Part shown: positions 44,104 through 53,413 of the stretch, in pieces
How positions within the stretch are numbered: the stretch's first letter is position 1
Layout: the number at the start of each line of letters is the position of its first letter
Assembly: GCA_015069205.1 (NCBI GenBank)
Contig: SVIZ01000004.1
Location: 155,773 to 219,772, forward strand
Length of the DNA stretch: 64,000 nt
Reading direction: 5' to 3'
Source of the DNA: Oscillospiraceae bacterium
Lineage (GTDB): Bacteria > Bacillota > Clostridia > Saccharofermentanales > Saccharofermentanaceae
Notes under the pieces: generated by a model
What the model was told of the DNA's origin: nothing
What the model saw: the letters and a program-made list of their open reading frames with translations, nothing else
The model's database searches: none
Position numbers and translations under genes: made by a program

Positions 44104-44134
44104 AAGTGGCGCCCTCTATCAGAAGGCGCCACTT
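44104..44134. terminator. Terminator between the two large lipoprotein genes
   Basis: Perfect 10-bp GC-rich stem (44104-44113 with 44125-44134) and 11-nt loop. The best T run (TTTATTTTT) is on the plus side; the minus side has a shorter TT-AAATT. Confidence 0.7.
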
Positions 44135-44173
44135 TTATTTTTGACTATTATATCAAAACTTGTTCAAATCAAA

Positions 44174-45547
44174 TTAGGCAACATTGCAGAAACCATACAT
44201 AAGAACATTGCTTGTGCCTGCCTCATAGATTACGAACATGTAGAATCCGGGAGCAGCCTCGCCGCCAACGGGATAATCGATATCATAGAATGTACCGTTA
44301 GAATATGATGTCGGAGAAACCGTATTGGAATATACAGGATTCTGGAGAGCTTCACCTATAGAATCTCGGTCTTCCTTGTCTGTGTAGTAATAGCTGTAAT
44401 CAACAGTAATATTGCAGGACGGATCAACTTCCAAGGAGAAAGCAATCGTCAAAACATCTGTTGAATATACTGCATCACCTGTTCTGTAGCCGTCATAGTC
44501 AAACCACTTGGCGTTGATGACATAGCTTCTGAATGTTAAATCCTCGAATGCATAGTATTCGCCTTCACCGGGGAATGTATCACCGGGATTACCGCCGCCT
44601 GTTGTAGGAGGTGTAACAACAACAGACTTCTCAACAAAGCATGACTGAACATCTACTATTTCATCACCATAAGGTCCGACATAGTAGAGACTGATAGTAT
44701 AAGTGCCTGTCTCAAAAGTATCACCGCTGGAAAGACCGATAAGGTCGCCATCTACACGGCAAACAACATTTGTGGATTCACCAAAGATAAAGTCAGGACC
44801 GTAGTATAGGTCAGAACCATCCTTTGAAAGAACGAAATACATTCTCTCGCCACGTGCAGCATAATCAAGGACTGCAGAATCGAAATAATAATCGTATTCG
44901 ATGAAATCAGTATCGAAATAGATATCATCGTCATCTGCAAGCCAGAAGCCGCTCATTGTTGTATCAATGAAACCGCTGATCATATCAGCTGTAAGAGCGA
45001 AATTGATATCAGCGTTTCTGTAATCATAGAGCTTCATGAACTTCTTGCTGCCGACGTTGTCAGGAATCCATTCCTTGTCTTCCTTAACAAACTCTGCAGT
45101 AAACTTTACTTCAGTAGTCTTAGCTTTCTTGACTGCAGCTGTAAGATCATCAATGTTTGTGTACTCGTCCTGAAGGACCTTTGAATAATCACAGATCGTG
45201 AAGACGATGTCGATTGAAGCCTCACCCTTATTTACGGAGACGGACTCTTCATCGACCTCATATTCAATGGTTGCTTCAACTGCTTTGTAGAAAGCCTTCT
45301 CATCATCTGTGCTGTATTCAGCAGACAAGAGCTCGGTCAAAGCAGTAGCCTCATCACTCTTCTTGTCGAGAGTTGAGTTCTTGATCAGCTTACTTGCATC
45401 AGCTGCAGCCATATTCTCAGCCAGTTCTCCGGCAGCTTCAATAACAGCCTTCTTGCCTCCGCCGAAGTCAAGACAGCCTGTGAAACCGAATACGATAGCA
45501 CTGCTTAGTAAGACAGATACAGCTTTTTTCATTTGGTTTTTAAGCAT
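44174..45547 (-). CDS. Lipoprotein, paralogue of the 42719 gene
   Basis: 457 aa. Signal peptide AVSVLLSSAIVFGFTGC with a clean lipobox; N-terminal helical domain (AVIEAAGELAENMAAADASK); acidic tyrosine/aspartate-rich stretch WLADDDDIYFDTDFIEYDYY; glycine/proline linker near 320 (TTGGGNPGDTFPG); and a C-terminal unit closing with GFYMFVIYEAG, matching 42719. ATG at 45547 with GGAGG 8 nt upstream, preferred to an ATG six codons earlier. Divergent from the two-component genes, which could control it. Confidence 0.72.
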   Translation of the reverse strand: MLKNQMKKAVSVLLSSAIVFGFTGCLDFGGGKKAVIEAAGELAENMAAADASKLIKNSTLDKKSDEATALTELLSAEYSTDDEKAFYKAVEATIEYEVDEESVSVNKGEASIDIVFTICDYSKVLQDEYTNIDDLTAAVKKAKTTEVKFTAEFVKEDKEWIPDNVGSKKFMKLYDYRNADINFALTADMISGFIDTTMSGFWLADDDDIYFDTDFIEYDYYFDSAVLDYAARGERMYFVLSKDGSDLYYGPDFIFGESTNVVCRVDGDLIGLSSGDTFETGTYTISLYYVGPYGDEIVDVQSCFVEKSVVVTPPTTGGGNPGDTFPGEGEYYAFEDLTFRSYVINAKWFDYDGYRTGDAVYSTDVLTIAFSLEVDPSCNITVDYSYYYTDKEDRDSIGEALQNPVYSNTVSPTSYSNGTFYDIDYPVGGEAAPGFYMFVIYEAGTSNVLMYGFCNVA

Positions 45548-45640
45548 TAACGTACCCTCCCTCATCTAGGTATTAAAACAATTTTATATTTAATCGACTA
45601 AAAACTCAATAAAAATATAAAATTAGCGATTTTTAAGAAA

Positions 45641-45670
45641 TTTCACATTTGTTCTAAAAAATAATATAAT
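45641..45670 (+). promoter_or_regulatory. Weak promoter of the two-component operon
   Basis: TATAAT at 45665-45670 with TTTCAC (45641-45646) 18 bp upstream, in an AT-rich 150-bp divergent region between the lipoprotein and regulator genes. Confidence 0.35.
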
Positions 45671-45697
45671 ATCTCTATAAATTTGGGGGTACTGAAA

Positions 45698-46384
45698 ATG
45701 GCTGTAGCACCTAATATCTTAATTTGCGACGATGATCCGGTTGTACACGAATCATTAGGATTATATCTCGACAACGATAATTTCACGCATTCTGATGCCT
45801 ATGACGGCAGGGAATCTCTTGAAATGGCACAGGCTACCAAGCCTGATCTTATTCTGCTTGATGTCATGATGCCTGAGATGAGCGGCCTTGATGTATGCCG
45901 CGAACTCAGAAAGACTATGGCTACTCCCATCATCATGCTTACAGCCAAAGGAGAAGAGATCGACAAGATCGTAGGACTTGAGCTTGGAGCTGATGACTAT
46001 ATCGTTAAGCCTTTTTCTCCCCGTGAGGTTATCGCAAGAGTAAAGGCGGTCCTCCGCCGCTTCGGCGATGCACCCAAACCGTCATCTGTCCTTACTTTCG
46101 ATGGTCTTGAGATAAACCTCAACAATTATTCAGTTAAATCTAACGGTGAAGCTGTTCCCTGCACTCCTAAGGAAGTTGAGATCCTTTATCTTCTCGCTTC
46201 CCATCCCGGACAGGTCTTCGGCCGTGACCAGATATTGGAATCCGTTTGGGGTGTTGATTACAACGGTGATTCACGTACTGTTGATACTCACATCAAGAGG
46301 ATCAGACAAAAGATCACATACGATAATGCTTCCTGGTCAATCCAGACCATTTATGGTATCGGATACAAATTCGAGGTTTCATAA
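45698..46384 (+). CDS. OmpR/PhoB-type response regulator
   Basis: 228 aa. Receiver domain with acidic pocket CDDDP (11-13), phosphorylation site D55 in ILLDVMMPEMSG, K in IVKPFSPRE near 105; C-terminal winged helix with PCTPKEVEILYLLASHPGQVF and TVDTHIKRIRQKI. The frame opens five codons earlier, but GGGGG lies 8 nt before the ATG at 45698. Stop abuts the kinase ATG. The neighbourhood suggests envelope sensing; the signal is unknown. Confidence 0.93.
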   Translation: MAVAPNILICDDDPVVHESLGLYLDNDNFTHSDAYDGRESLEMAQATKPDLILLDVMMPEMSGLDVCRELRKTMATPIIMLTAKGEEIDKIVGLELGADDYIVKPFSPREVIARVKAVLRRFGDAPKPSSVLTFDGLEINLNNYSVKSNGEAVPCTPKEVEILYLLASHPGQVFGRDQILESVWGVDYNGDSRTVDTHIKRIRQKITYDNASWSIQTIYGIGYKFEVS

Positions 46385-48196
46385 ATGTTTCAGAGTACGC
46401 TTCTTAAGCGAACAATGTCCCTTGTCGTATTGTCACTTGTGGCTTCTGCCATCATAGCGACAATAGCATTCGTTGTAGCCGGAAAAAGTGCTACTCTTTC
46501 CATCGAACTGGACAATGCTCTTAAGATTGATTCCAAAATTAACGATATCTTTTCAAGCAATCCGGAATATTTTGAAAATTCCGATTTCAGATACTATTTC
46601 TTCAGCTCAAGTTACGCAGCAGGACACGACTACTATCTTGTCAACATGAACGGAGATCTTGTTAATTACACCAGTCAGGAAAACAGAAATATTTCACCTT
46701 CAGACACATTTGAAATACTTACAAAGATCAACACTTTCAAATTCAATAAATATAACGGACTGGATTACTATATCGCCGATAATCTCGAATATAACATCTC
46801 TGATGCAATCAACGTCTCCCGCATGTCGCTTACCATCAATGGTAATAACTATTATCTCTACTCACTTAAATATCTCAACGGATATAATGAGCTGATCGGT
46901 AATTACCTTAATATCCTTCTTCTCTCAACACTTATGGCCGCATGTACGATGCTCATCCCGGCTTATGCATTTGTCAGCAGAATGGTCCTCCCGCTTCAGA
47001 AGATCAATGAAGTCGCGATGGAATACGGCAAAGGCAACTTCAGTGTCAGGGCCGATGAATCCCATAAGGGCGAGATCGGTGAGTTGGGCCAGTCATTCAA
47101 CTTCCTAGCTGACAGACTCTCAAAATCAATCAGCGATCTTACAGCTGAACGTAACCAGTTGCAGGATATCTTCGACGTTATTTCAGACGGCATTGTCGTT
47201 GTAGACGTTAATTCAGTTCCGGTAACCACTAACAAGGCTATCCATAAGCTTTTCGAGCGTGCTGAAAAGAACAACATGTTCACTGAAAGACTGCAGCTCA
47301 TTCCTTTTGATGATGTATGGACTGACTTCGAAGACTGTATTGCAACAGGCGAGACAAAGACCCGTCAGATCGATAACAGAGACTACGCTTATCAGTGCAC
47401 GATCATTCCTAAATATGACTCATCTGACAGCACGCAGGTTATCGGTGCCACGGGATTCTTCCGTGATATCTTCGAGGAACAAAAGAACGAGCGTTTCCGT
47501 CAGGACTATGTCGCCAACATCTCTCATGAGCTCCGAACTCCTCTCCAGACTTTAAGAGGTCTAATCGAGCCTCTTTCAGACGGAATGGTCAAGAAGGAAG
47601 CTGACCGTCAGCGTTACTATCAGATCATCTTAAACGAGACAATGAGACTCTCGCGTCTTATCGACGACATGTTGGAGCTCTCAAAACTTCAGTCCAGAAC
47701 GCTTGCGTTTAAGACCTTCCCCTTCAACCTTAATACTCTGATCTCAAGCATCGAGATCAGGTTTAAGCCCATCATGAAGGAAGCAGGCATCAAGTTCTCC
47801 GTTCAGAACAACTATGGTGAACTTCCTACTGTTATGGGTAACCCCGACCGAGTCGAGCAGATCCTCGTTATACTTCTTGATAATGCCAAGAAATATACTC
47901 CCGCAGGTAAGAGCATCACTATACTCACTGACTATATAGAGGCCGAGAAGAAGGTTTATATTTCTGTAGCCGACACCGGACAAGGCATCCACGAATATGA
48001 TATCGGTCATATCTTCGACAGATTCTTCAAGGCAGACCGTGCACGCGGTAAGAAGGGTTCAGGTTTAGGTCTCTCTATTGCCAAAGAACTTCTTACATAC
48101 ATGGGCGAGACTATCACCGTCAACAGCAAGTATGAAGAAGGTTCAACCTTCACATTCACACTGACTAAGGCTGAGGTTCCGGATGTCTGGGACTGA
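46385..48196 (+). CDS. Sensor histidine kinase with HAMP and PAS domains
   Basis: 603 aa. Transmembrane helix about 12-32, extracellular sensor about 33-172, second helix about 174-198, HAMP to about 250 (PLQKINEVAMEYGKGNFSV), PAS 258-365, HisKA with H381 in NISHELRTPLQTL, ATPase domain with N500 in LLDNAKKYTPAG and glycine boxes DTGQGI and GSGLGLSIAKELL. The layout is that of PhoR/WalK-type kinases. The extracellular part is tyrosine-rich and gives no clue to the ligand. Its end overlaps rluF by 14 nt. Confidence 0.93.
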   Translation: MFQSTLLKRTMSLVVLSLVASAIIATIAFVVAGKSATLSIELDNALKIDSKINDIFSSNPEYFENSDFRYYFFSSSYAAGHDYYLVNMNGDLVNYTSQENRNISPSDTFEILTKINTFKFNKYNGLDYYIADNLEYNISDAINVSRMSLTINGNNYYLYSLKYLNGYNELIGNYLNILLLSTLMAACTMLIPAYAFVSRMVLPLQKINEVAMEYGKGNFSVRADESHKGEIGELGQSFNFLADRLSKSISDLTAERNQLQDIFDVISDGIVVVDVNSVPVTTNKAIHKLFERAEKNNMFTERLQLIPFDDVWTDFEDCIATGETKTRQIDNRDYAYQCTIIPKYDSSDSTQVIGATGFFRDIFEEQKNERFRQDYVANISHELRTPLQTLRGLIEPLSDGMVKKEADRQRYYQIILNETMRLSRLIDDMLELSKLQSRTLAFKTFPFNLNTLISSIEIRFKPIMKEAGIKFSVQNNYGELPTVMGNPDRVEQILVILLDNAKKYTPAGKSITILTDYIEAEKKVYISVADTGQGIHEYDIGHIFDRFFKADRARGKKGSGLGLSIAKELLTYMGETITVNSKYEEGSTFTFTLTKAEVPDVWD

Positions 48197-48893
48197 TAAC
48201 GAAGGTATAAGACTCAACAAATACATTGCTTCGTCAGGTCTCTGTTCAAGACGCGAGGCTGATACTCTCATCGAAAAAGGCAAAGTAACAATCAATGGCG
48301 TTGTTGCAGTGCAAGGCACCAAAGTAAACGAAGGCGATATCGTAGAAGTATCAGGCAGAAAGATAAGACCTGATGATGACATGATCTATATCGCTTTCAA
48401 CAAACCTTTGGGTGTTACATGCACGACTGATAAGAGGGATCCTTCAAACATAATCGATTATATCGGTTTCGATGAGCGCATCTTCCCTGTCGGACGCCTC
48501 GATAAGAATTCATCAGGACTTATCCTACTAACTAATGACGGTTCTATCGTTAATAAACTCTTAAGAGCAGAAAACGGCCACGAGAAAGAATACCTCGTAA
48601 CCGTTAACCGTCCATATGACAAGGAATTCATTAAATCAATGGAATCAGGTGTTCCTGTTCTTGGACAGCTTACACTTCCCTGCAAGCTTAGGCCTTTGGG
48701 CGACAAAACATTTAAGATAATCCTCCATCAGGGATTAAACCGCCAGATCCGCCGTATGTGCGAATACTTAGGTTATAAAGTCACAAGACTCAAGCGTATA
48801 AGATTCATGAACATCATGTTAGGTGACCTCGAGACCGGTAAATGGAGATATCTTACTTCAGACGAAAAGAAAGAATTACTTAAAGACATATAA
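48183..48893 (+). CDS. 23S rRNA pseudouridine synthase, RluF-like
   Basis: 236 aa, S4 domain at the N-terminus (IRLNKYIASSGLCSRREADTL), then the RsuA-family core with GRLDKNSSGLILLTNDG (catalytic aspartate) and QGLNRQIRRMCEYLGYKVTRL, the last segment typical of RluF rather than RluB. Overlap with the kinase gene implies co-transcription, although the functions do not obviously connect. Confidence 0.88.
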   Translation: MSGTDNEGIRLNKYIASSGLCSRREADTLIEKGKVTINGVVAVQGTKVNEGDIVEVSGRKIRPDDDMIYIAFNKPLGVTCTTDKRDPSNIIDYIGFDERIFPVGRLDKNSSGLILLTNDGSIVNKLLRAENGHEKEYLVTVNRPYDKEFIKSMESGVPVLGQLTLPCKLRPLGDKTFKIILHQGLNRQIRRMCEYLGYKVTRLKRIRFMNIMLGDLETGKWRYLTSDEKKELLKDI

Positions 48894-48896
48894 AAA

Positions 48897-48922
48897 GGCT
48901 GTCCGAAGACAGCCATTTTTAT
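48897..48922 (+). terminator. Terminator of the two-component/rluF operon
   Basis: 7-bp stem (48897-48903 with 48908-48914), CGAA tetraloop, then ATTTTTATT. Convergent with the next gene. Confidence 0.9.
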
Positions 48923-48944
48923 TAATTGATAAACGGTCGAAATA

Positions 48945-49724
48945 TTACTCTTCGTCAGTCTTTTCTTCAGAAGAATCATCAGATACAGATTCTTCAGAAG
49001 TTTCAGCGGCTTCCTCAGCTTCTCTTGCAGCCTGCTCTTCTTCTCTCTTCTGGGCAGCAGCCTCGTCATCAGCCTTCTTCTCAGCCTTTGCTTCTTCTAC
49101 AAGAGCATCGAGATCTGTTGAACCGGTATCATTGGCTGCAAGATCCTTCTCATAGTAGAACTTAACCTTATCCTTGCTGTTGCGGGCACCGTATGCTTCA
49201 GCGATTGCAAAGCACTCTTCACGGAGCTGCTTGAAATCATCAACGGATTCAAGATCCGAAGAAGAAGTCTGATAGCATGCATCCTCAAATACATCGTCAA
49301 GAACAAGATAGTAAGTAGCATCCTTCTTGAAGTTCTTATCGATAAGAGCCTCAGCCTGGTCAGGTGTACCATCTCTTCCGTCGAAGTTTTCGAAAGGAAT
49401 AGCAATCTTGCTGTATCTGTATCTGAGAACAACATTCTTCTCGTTGTAATCAACAGCTACACGGAACTTGGCAATAAGGAAAGACTGCGCAAATACAAGG
49501 ATGCTGATGATCGTACTGAGACCGCCTACTACAAGTAATGCAATCTTGATGATGTTGTCACTAACCTTGAGCAATCCGATAAATACGAGAAATACACCAA
49601 GTATACAGAAAAGAACAGAAAGTACTCTGTTACGTGTGATCTTTGATGGATTTGCCGGATAGCAATGCACGCCTTCCTTAGGCAGCTTTTCAATTAGTTC
49701 TTTGTTCTCGAGTTCAGTTGGCAT
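48945..49724 (-). CDS. Two-helix membrane protein with an acidic coiled-coil tail
   Basis: 259 aa, unrecognised. Two adjacent transmembrane helices (about 35-52 and 58-82, with AIALLVVGG-like segments), a cytosolic beta-rich domain similar to YcxB/DUF-type membrane-adjacent domains (VAVDYNEKNVVLRYRYSKIAIPFENF), and a C-terminal glutamate/alanine-rich coiled coil from about 205. Lies alone between the rluF terminator and valS. Confidence 0.7.
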   Translation of the reverse strand: MPTELENKELIEKLPKEGVHCYPANPSKITRNRVLSVLFCILGVFLVFIGLLKVSDNIIKIALLVVGGLSTIISILVFAQSFLIAKFRVAVDYNEKNVVLRYRYSKIAIPFENFDGRDGTPDQAEALIDKNFKKDATYYLVLDDVFEDACYQTSSSDLESVDDFKQLREECFAIAEAYGARNSKDKVKFYYEKDLAANDTGSTDLDALVEEAKAEKKADDEAAAQKREEEQAAREAEEAAETSEESVSDDSSEEKTDEE

Positions 49725-49740
49725 ATAAACCCCTCCTAAA

Positions 49741-52395
49741 TTATTTACTCAAAACCTCTATCCTGTCTGAAAGATTAGCATACATTTCTTTATACTTTGC
49801 AAGCTTAGCTCTCTCCTGCTCAACAACTGCGGCAGGTGCCTTGCTTACAAACGATTCATTTGAAAGCTTGCCATTAAGACGCTTGATCTCACCATCGAGA
49901 CGTGTCTTTTCCTTATCAAGTCTTTCAAGCTCTTTAGCAATATCAATAAGATCTTCCAAAGGAATGTAGATCTCTCCGCCGCCGAATACTGCAGTAACGG
50001 CTGTAGAAGGAATTCCTTCCTTTGAATGTCTTGTCTCAAGAGAACTTACGGATGCGAGTCTTTCAAGGAATCCCTCGCCGTCAGTAAACATCTTGGCGAT
50101 CTTATCAGAAGATGTAACAACGATGATATGAGCCTTTCTGGAAGGAGCAACATCCATGTTCTTACGTACAGCACGGATACCTCTGATCGCATCAATCATG
50201 GTGTTCATCATCTCTGCGTCCTCAGGGCTGGACATTACCTTGTCAGCCTCAGGCCAGTCAGCTACCATGATGGATTCTGCCTTATCGGCAATAACGAGAT
50301 TGGAGTAAACCTCTTCAGTAATAAAAGGCATGAACGGATGCAGGAGCTTCATAGCCTCGCTCAAAACATAATTGATGAGATAGATCGCATTGTTTCTTGT
50401 CTTGCATTCCTTATCATAAAGTCTGCTCTTTGTGATCTCAATATACCAGTCACAGAAGTTATCCCAGAGGAAGTCAACGATCTTGCTCAAAGCAACGCCG
50501 AACTCATAGTTATCAAGGTTAACAGTAGCTTCATTGATAAGGTTGTGGAGTTCTGTAAGGATCCACTTATCTTCTGTTGTGAAGATGGACTCATCAACAA
50601 GGTCAGGTGTGAAATCGTCATCTGTATTCATGACGACAAATCTCATGGCATTCCAGATCTTGTTGGAAAGATTACGACCCATGAGGATCTTATCTTCCTG
50701 GAATCTCTGGTCATTACCCGGAGCATTACCTGTAACGAGAGCAAATCTCAAAGCATCACAGCCGTTCTGCTCGATTACTTCGAGAGGATCGATACCGTTG
50801 CCAAGAGACTTACTCATCTTACGACCCTGTGAGTCTCTTACAAGACCGTGAATGAGAATGTCACGGAACGGAACATCATCCATGTGTGCAAGACCTGCAA
50901 CGATCATTCTGGAAACCCAGAATGTGATGATGTCATAACCTGTAACGAGTGTATCCGTAGGATAGAACTTGGCAAGGTCTTCAGTCTTCTCAGGCCATCC
51001 GAGTGTTGAGAAAGGCCAGAGAGCAGATGAGAACCATGTATCGAGAGTATCAGGATCCTGACGCATCTCCTTACCGCACTTAGGGCATGTGCATGAAGAT
51101 TCCTTTGTAACGACTAATTCACCGCAGTCATCACAGTAGAATGCAGGGATCCTGTGACCCCACCAGAGCTGTCTTGAGATACACCAGTCTCTGATGTCTT
51201 CCATCCAGTTAAAGTAGTTCTTGGAGAATCTCTCAGGTACGAATCTGATGGAACCATTTCTGACTGCCTCGATAGCGGGCTTTGCGAGCTCTTCCATCTT
51301 AACGAACCACTGGAGAGATACACGGGGCTCAATAGTAGTACCGCATCTATAGCAAGTACCTACATTATGAGAATAGTCTTCGATCTCTGTGAGGAATCCG
51401 CCCTCTTCAAGATCCTTAACGATAGCTTCTCTTGCTTCGTATCTGTCCATTCCTGCATATTTCGGATAATCTTCAGTGATCTTTGCGTCCTCTGTAAGAA
51501 CTGTGATTACCTCAAGACCATGACGCTGACCTACTTCGAAGTCGTTAGGATCATGTGCAGGTGTGATCTTAACGGCACCTGTACCGAATTCGATATCAAC
51601 ATAATCATCAGCGATAACAGGAATCTTACGGCCGACAAGAGGCAGAACGAGCATCTTGCCTACTACATCCTTATAACGCTCATCCTTAGGGTTAACGGCA
51701 ACAGCTGTATCACCAAGGAGAGTTTCAGGTCTTGTAGTAGCGAGGTCGATATATCCTGAACCGTCCTCGAAAGGATATCTCAGATGCCAGAAGTGACCTG
51801 CCTGGTCTGCATAATCAACCTCAGCATTGGAAATTGATGTAAGGCAGTGAGGACACCAGTTGATGATCCTCTCACCTCTGTAGATCAATCCCTGATTATA
51901 GTACTTAACGAATACTTCCTTTACAGCGTCAGAACAGCCTTCGTCCATTGTGAAGCGCTCATGTGACCAGTCGCAGGAAGAGCCTATCTTCTTAAGCTGC
52001 TCAACGATCCTTCCGCCGTACTGTTCCTTCCATGCCCAGGCTCTTTCAAGGAACTTGTCACGTCCGAGGTCATCCTTTGTAAGGCCTTCCTCACGCATGG
52101 TTGCAACGATCCTTGCCTCTGTAGCAATTGAAGCATGGTCAGTACCGGGTACCCAGAGGGTCTCGTAGCCTGACATTCTCTTATATCTTGTGAGGGTATC
52201 CTGCAATGTATTATCCAAAGCATGACCCATGTGGAGCTGGCCGGTAATGTTCGGCGGAGGCATCACGATAGAAAACTTCTTTCCCGTCTTGCCTGCCTTG
52301 GGCTTAAAATAACCGCTGCTTGTCCACTTCTCATAAAGCCTGCTCTCGGCTTCATTCGGATCAAAAGCTTTACTGATCGAATCAATTCTTGCCAT
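49741..52395 (-). CDS. valS: Valyl-tRNA synthetase
   Basis: Class I synthetase, 884 aa. HMGH in NITGQLHMGHALDNTL, CP1 editing domain with LATTRPETLLGDTAVAV, KMSKSLGNGIDP, and the C-terminal ValS coiled coil (LEDLIDIAKELERLDKEKTRL to the end). No T-box leader: only 21 bp separate it from the upstream ROK gene. Zinc-like CxxC pairs (CYRCG, CDDCG, CPKCG) lie around 350-460. Confidence 0.96.
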   Translation of the reverse strand: MARIDSISKAFDPNEAESRLYEKWTSSGYFKPKAGKTGKKFSIVMPPPNITGQLHMGHALDNTLQDTLTRYKRMSGYETLWVPGTDHASIATEARIVATMREEGLTKDDLGRDKFLERAWAWKEQYGGRIVEQLKKIGSSCDWSHERFTMDEGCSDAVKEVFVKYYNQGLIYRGERIINWCPHCLTSISNAEVDYADQAGHFWHLRYPFEDGSGYIDLATTRPETLLGDTAVAVNPKDERYKDVVGKMLVLPLVGRKIPVIADDYVDIEFGTGAVKITPAHDPNDFEVGQRHGLEVITVLTEDAKITEDYPKYAGMDRYEAREAIVKDLEEGGFLTEIEDYSHNVGTCYRCGTTIEPRVSLQWFVKMEELAKPAIEAVRNGSIRFVPERFSKNYFNWMEDIRDWCISRQLWWGHRIPAFYCDDCGELVVTKESSCTCPKCGKEMRQDPDTLDTWFSSALWPFSTLGWPEKTEDLAKFYPTDTLVTGYDIITFWVSRMIVAGLAHMDDVPFRDILIHGLVRDSQGRKMSKSLGNGIDPLEVIEQNGCDALRFALVTGNAPGNDQRFQEDKILMGRNLSNKIWNAMRFVVMNTDDDFTPDLVDESIFTTEDKWILTELHNLINEATVNLDNYEFGVALSKIVDFLWDNFCDWYIEITKSRLYDKECKTRNNAIYLINYVLSEAMKLLHPFMPFITEEVYSNLVIADKAESIMVADWPEADKVMSSPEDAEMMNTMIDAIRGIRAVRKNMDVAPSRKAHIIVVTSSDKIAKMFTDGEGFLERLASVSSLETRHSKEGIPSTAVTAVFGGGEIYIPLEDLIDIAKELERLDKEKTRLDGEIKRLNGKLSNESFVSKAPAAVVEQERAKLAKYKEMYANLSDRIEVLSK

Positions 52396-52416
52396 AACTA
52401 AATCTGATATCCTCTC

Positions 52417-53373
52417 TTACTTCTTTATCATTGAGAGCGCACCATAGAGGATGGAATCATCTCCTAAAGCCGCTTTCTTGAATTCAACTGTTTCTCTAAT
52501 CGAAGGCATGCAGTATCTGTCAACCTCTGACAGGATCTTCTCAAGGAAGATGTCACCCACTGCCTCGATTACGCCGCCGCCATATACAACTACGTCAGGG
52601 CTGAATGTGTTAACAAGGTTGCCCGATGCGACCGCAAGATAATGACATGCACGGTCAACTGCTTCAACGGCAACACTGTCGCCCTCAGCCAAAGCATTTT
52701 TAAGCACCTTCGACTTGAACACACCGTTCTCCACGGCTTCTGCCATAGAAGACTTTCTACCTCTTGAGACCTGCTGTCTGATATAAGCAGACATACCCTG
52801 CTTGCTTGAGAATGCCTCAAGGCATCCTCTCTGTCCGCAATTGCATAAAGGTCCCTCAGGATCAAGGATCATGTGGCCATACTCTGCTGCCTTAAACTTA
52901 TTGCCTGTGAACAGTTCGCCGTTAAGGATGAGACCGCCGCCCATGCCGGTTCCGACGAAAAGACCGACGACATTCTTATAACCCTTGGCAGCACCATACT
53001 TATACTCACCAAGCACGCCTACGTTAACATCATTTCCGATATAAAAAGGACAACCGAATTCCTTCTCGATCGGTTTCTTGATATTATAGTTTCTCCAAGG
53101 AAGGTTGGGCGAGAAAAGAACGACGCCTGTCTCCTGGTTGATAACGCCGGGAGCTCCTGCAGAGATGGCATTGATCTTATCAGCCTTGATCCCTGAAGCG
53201 TCAATAAGCTCTTTAACCACGTTGATTATGAGCTGCTCGATGTTATCAGATGAATCTCCGCCTGACTTTGTCTTCTTCTTGAGTCTGAAAACAATTTCTT
53301 TCTTAGAATTGAAAACAACGCCAAGAACTTTGGTTCCACCAATATCAAGACAAATGTTATATGATTCTGCCAT
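52417..53373 (-). CDS. ROK-family glucokinase
   Basis: 318 aa. N-terminal phosphate loop CLDIGGTKVLGVVF, VGLFVGTGMGGGLI, and the ROK zinc signature CNCGQRGCLEAFSS near 158. Likely phosphorylates glucose or N-acetyl sugars with ATP; specificity is not readable. Start at 53373 with a strong AGGAGG. No helix-turn-helix, so an enzyme rather than a repressor. Confidence 0.87.
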   Translation of the reverse strand: MAESYNICLDIGGTKVLGVVFNSKKEIVFRLKKKTKSGGDSSDNIEQLIINVVKELIDASGIKADKINAISAGAPGVINQETGVVLFSPNLPWRNYNIKKPIEKEFGCPFYIGNDVNVGVLGEYKYGAAKGYKNVVGLFVGTGMGGGLILNGELFTGNKFKAAEYGHMILDPEGPLCNCGQRGCLEAFSSKQGMSAYIRQQVSRGRKSSMAEAVENGVFKSKVLKNALAEGDSVAVEAVDRACHYLAVASGNLVNTFSPDVVVYGGGVIEAVGDIFLEKILSEVDRYCMPSIRETVEFKKAALGDDSILYGALSMIKK

Positions 53374-53413
53374 AGCCTTACCCTCCTTTTTTAATCTGTT
53401 CGTTTACTTAAGA

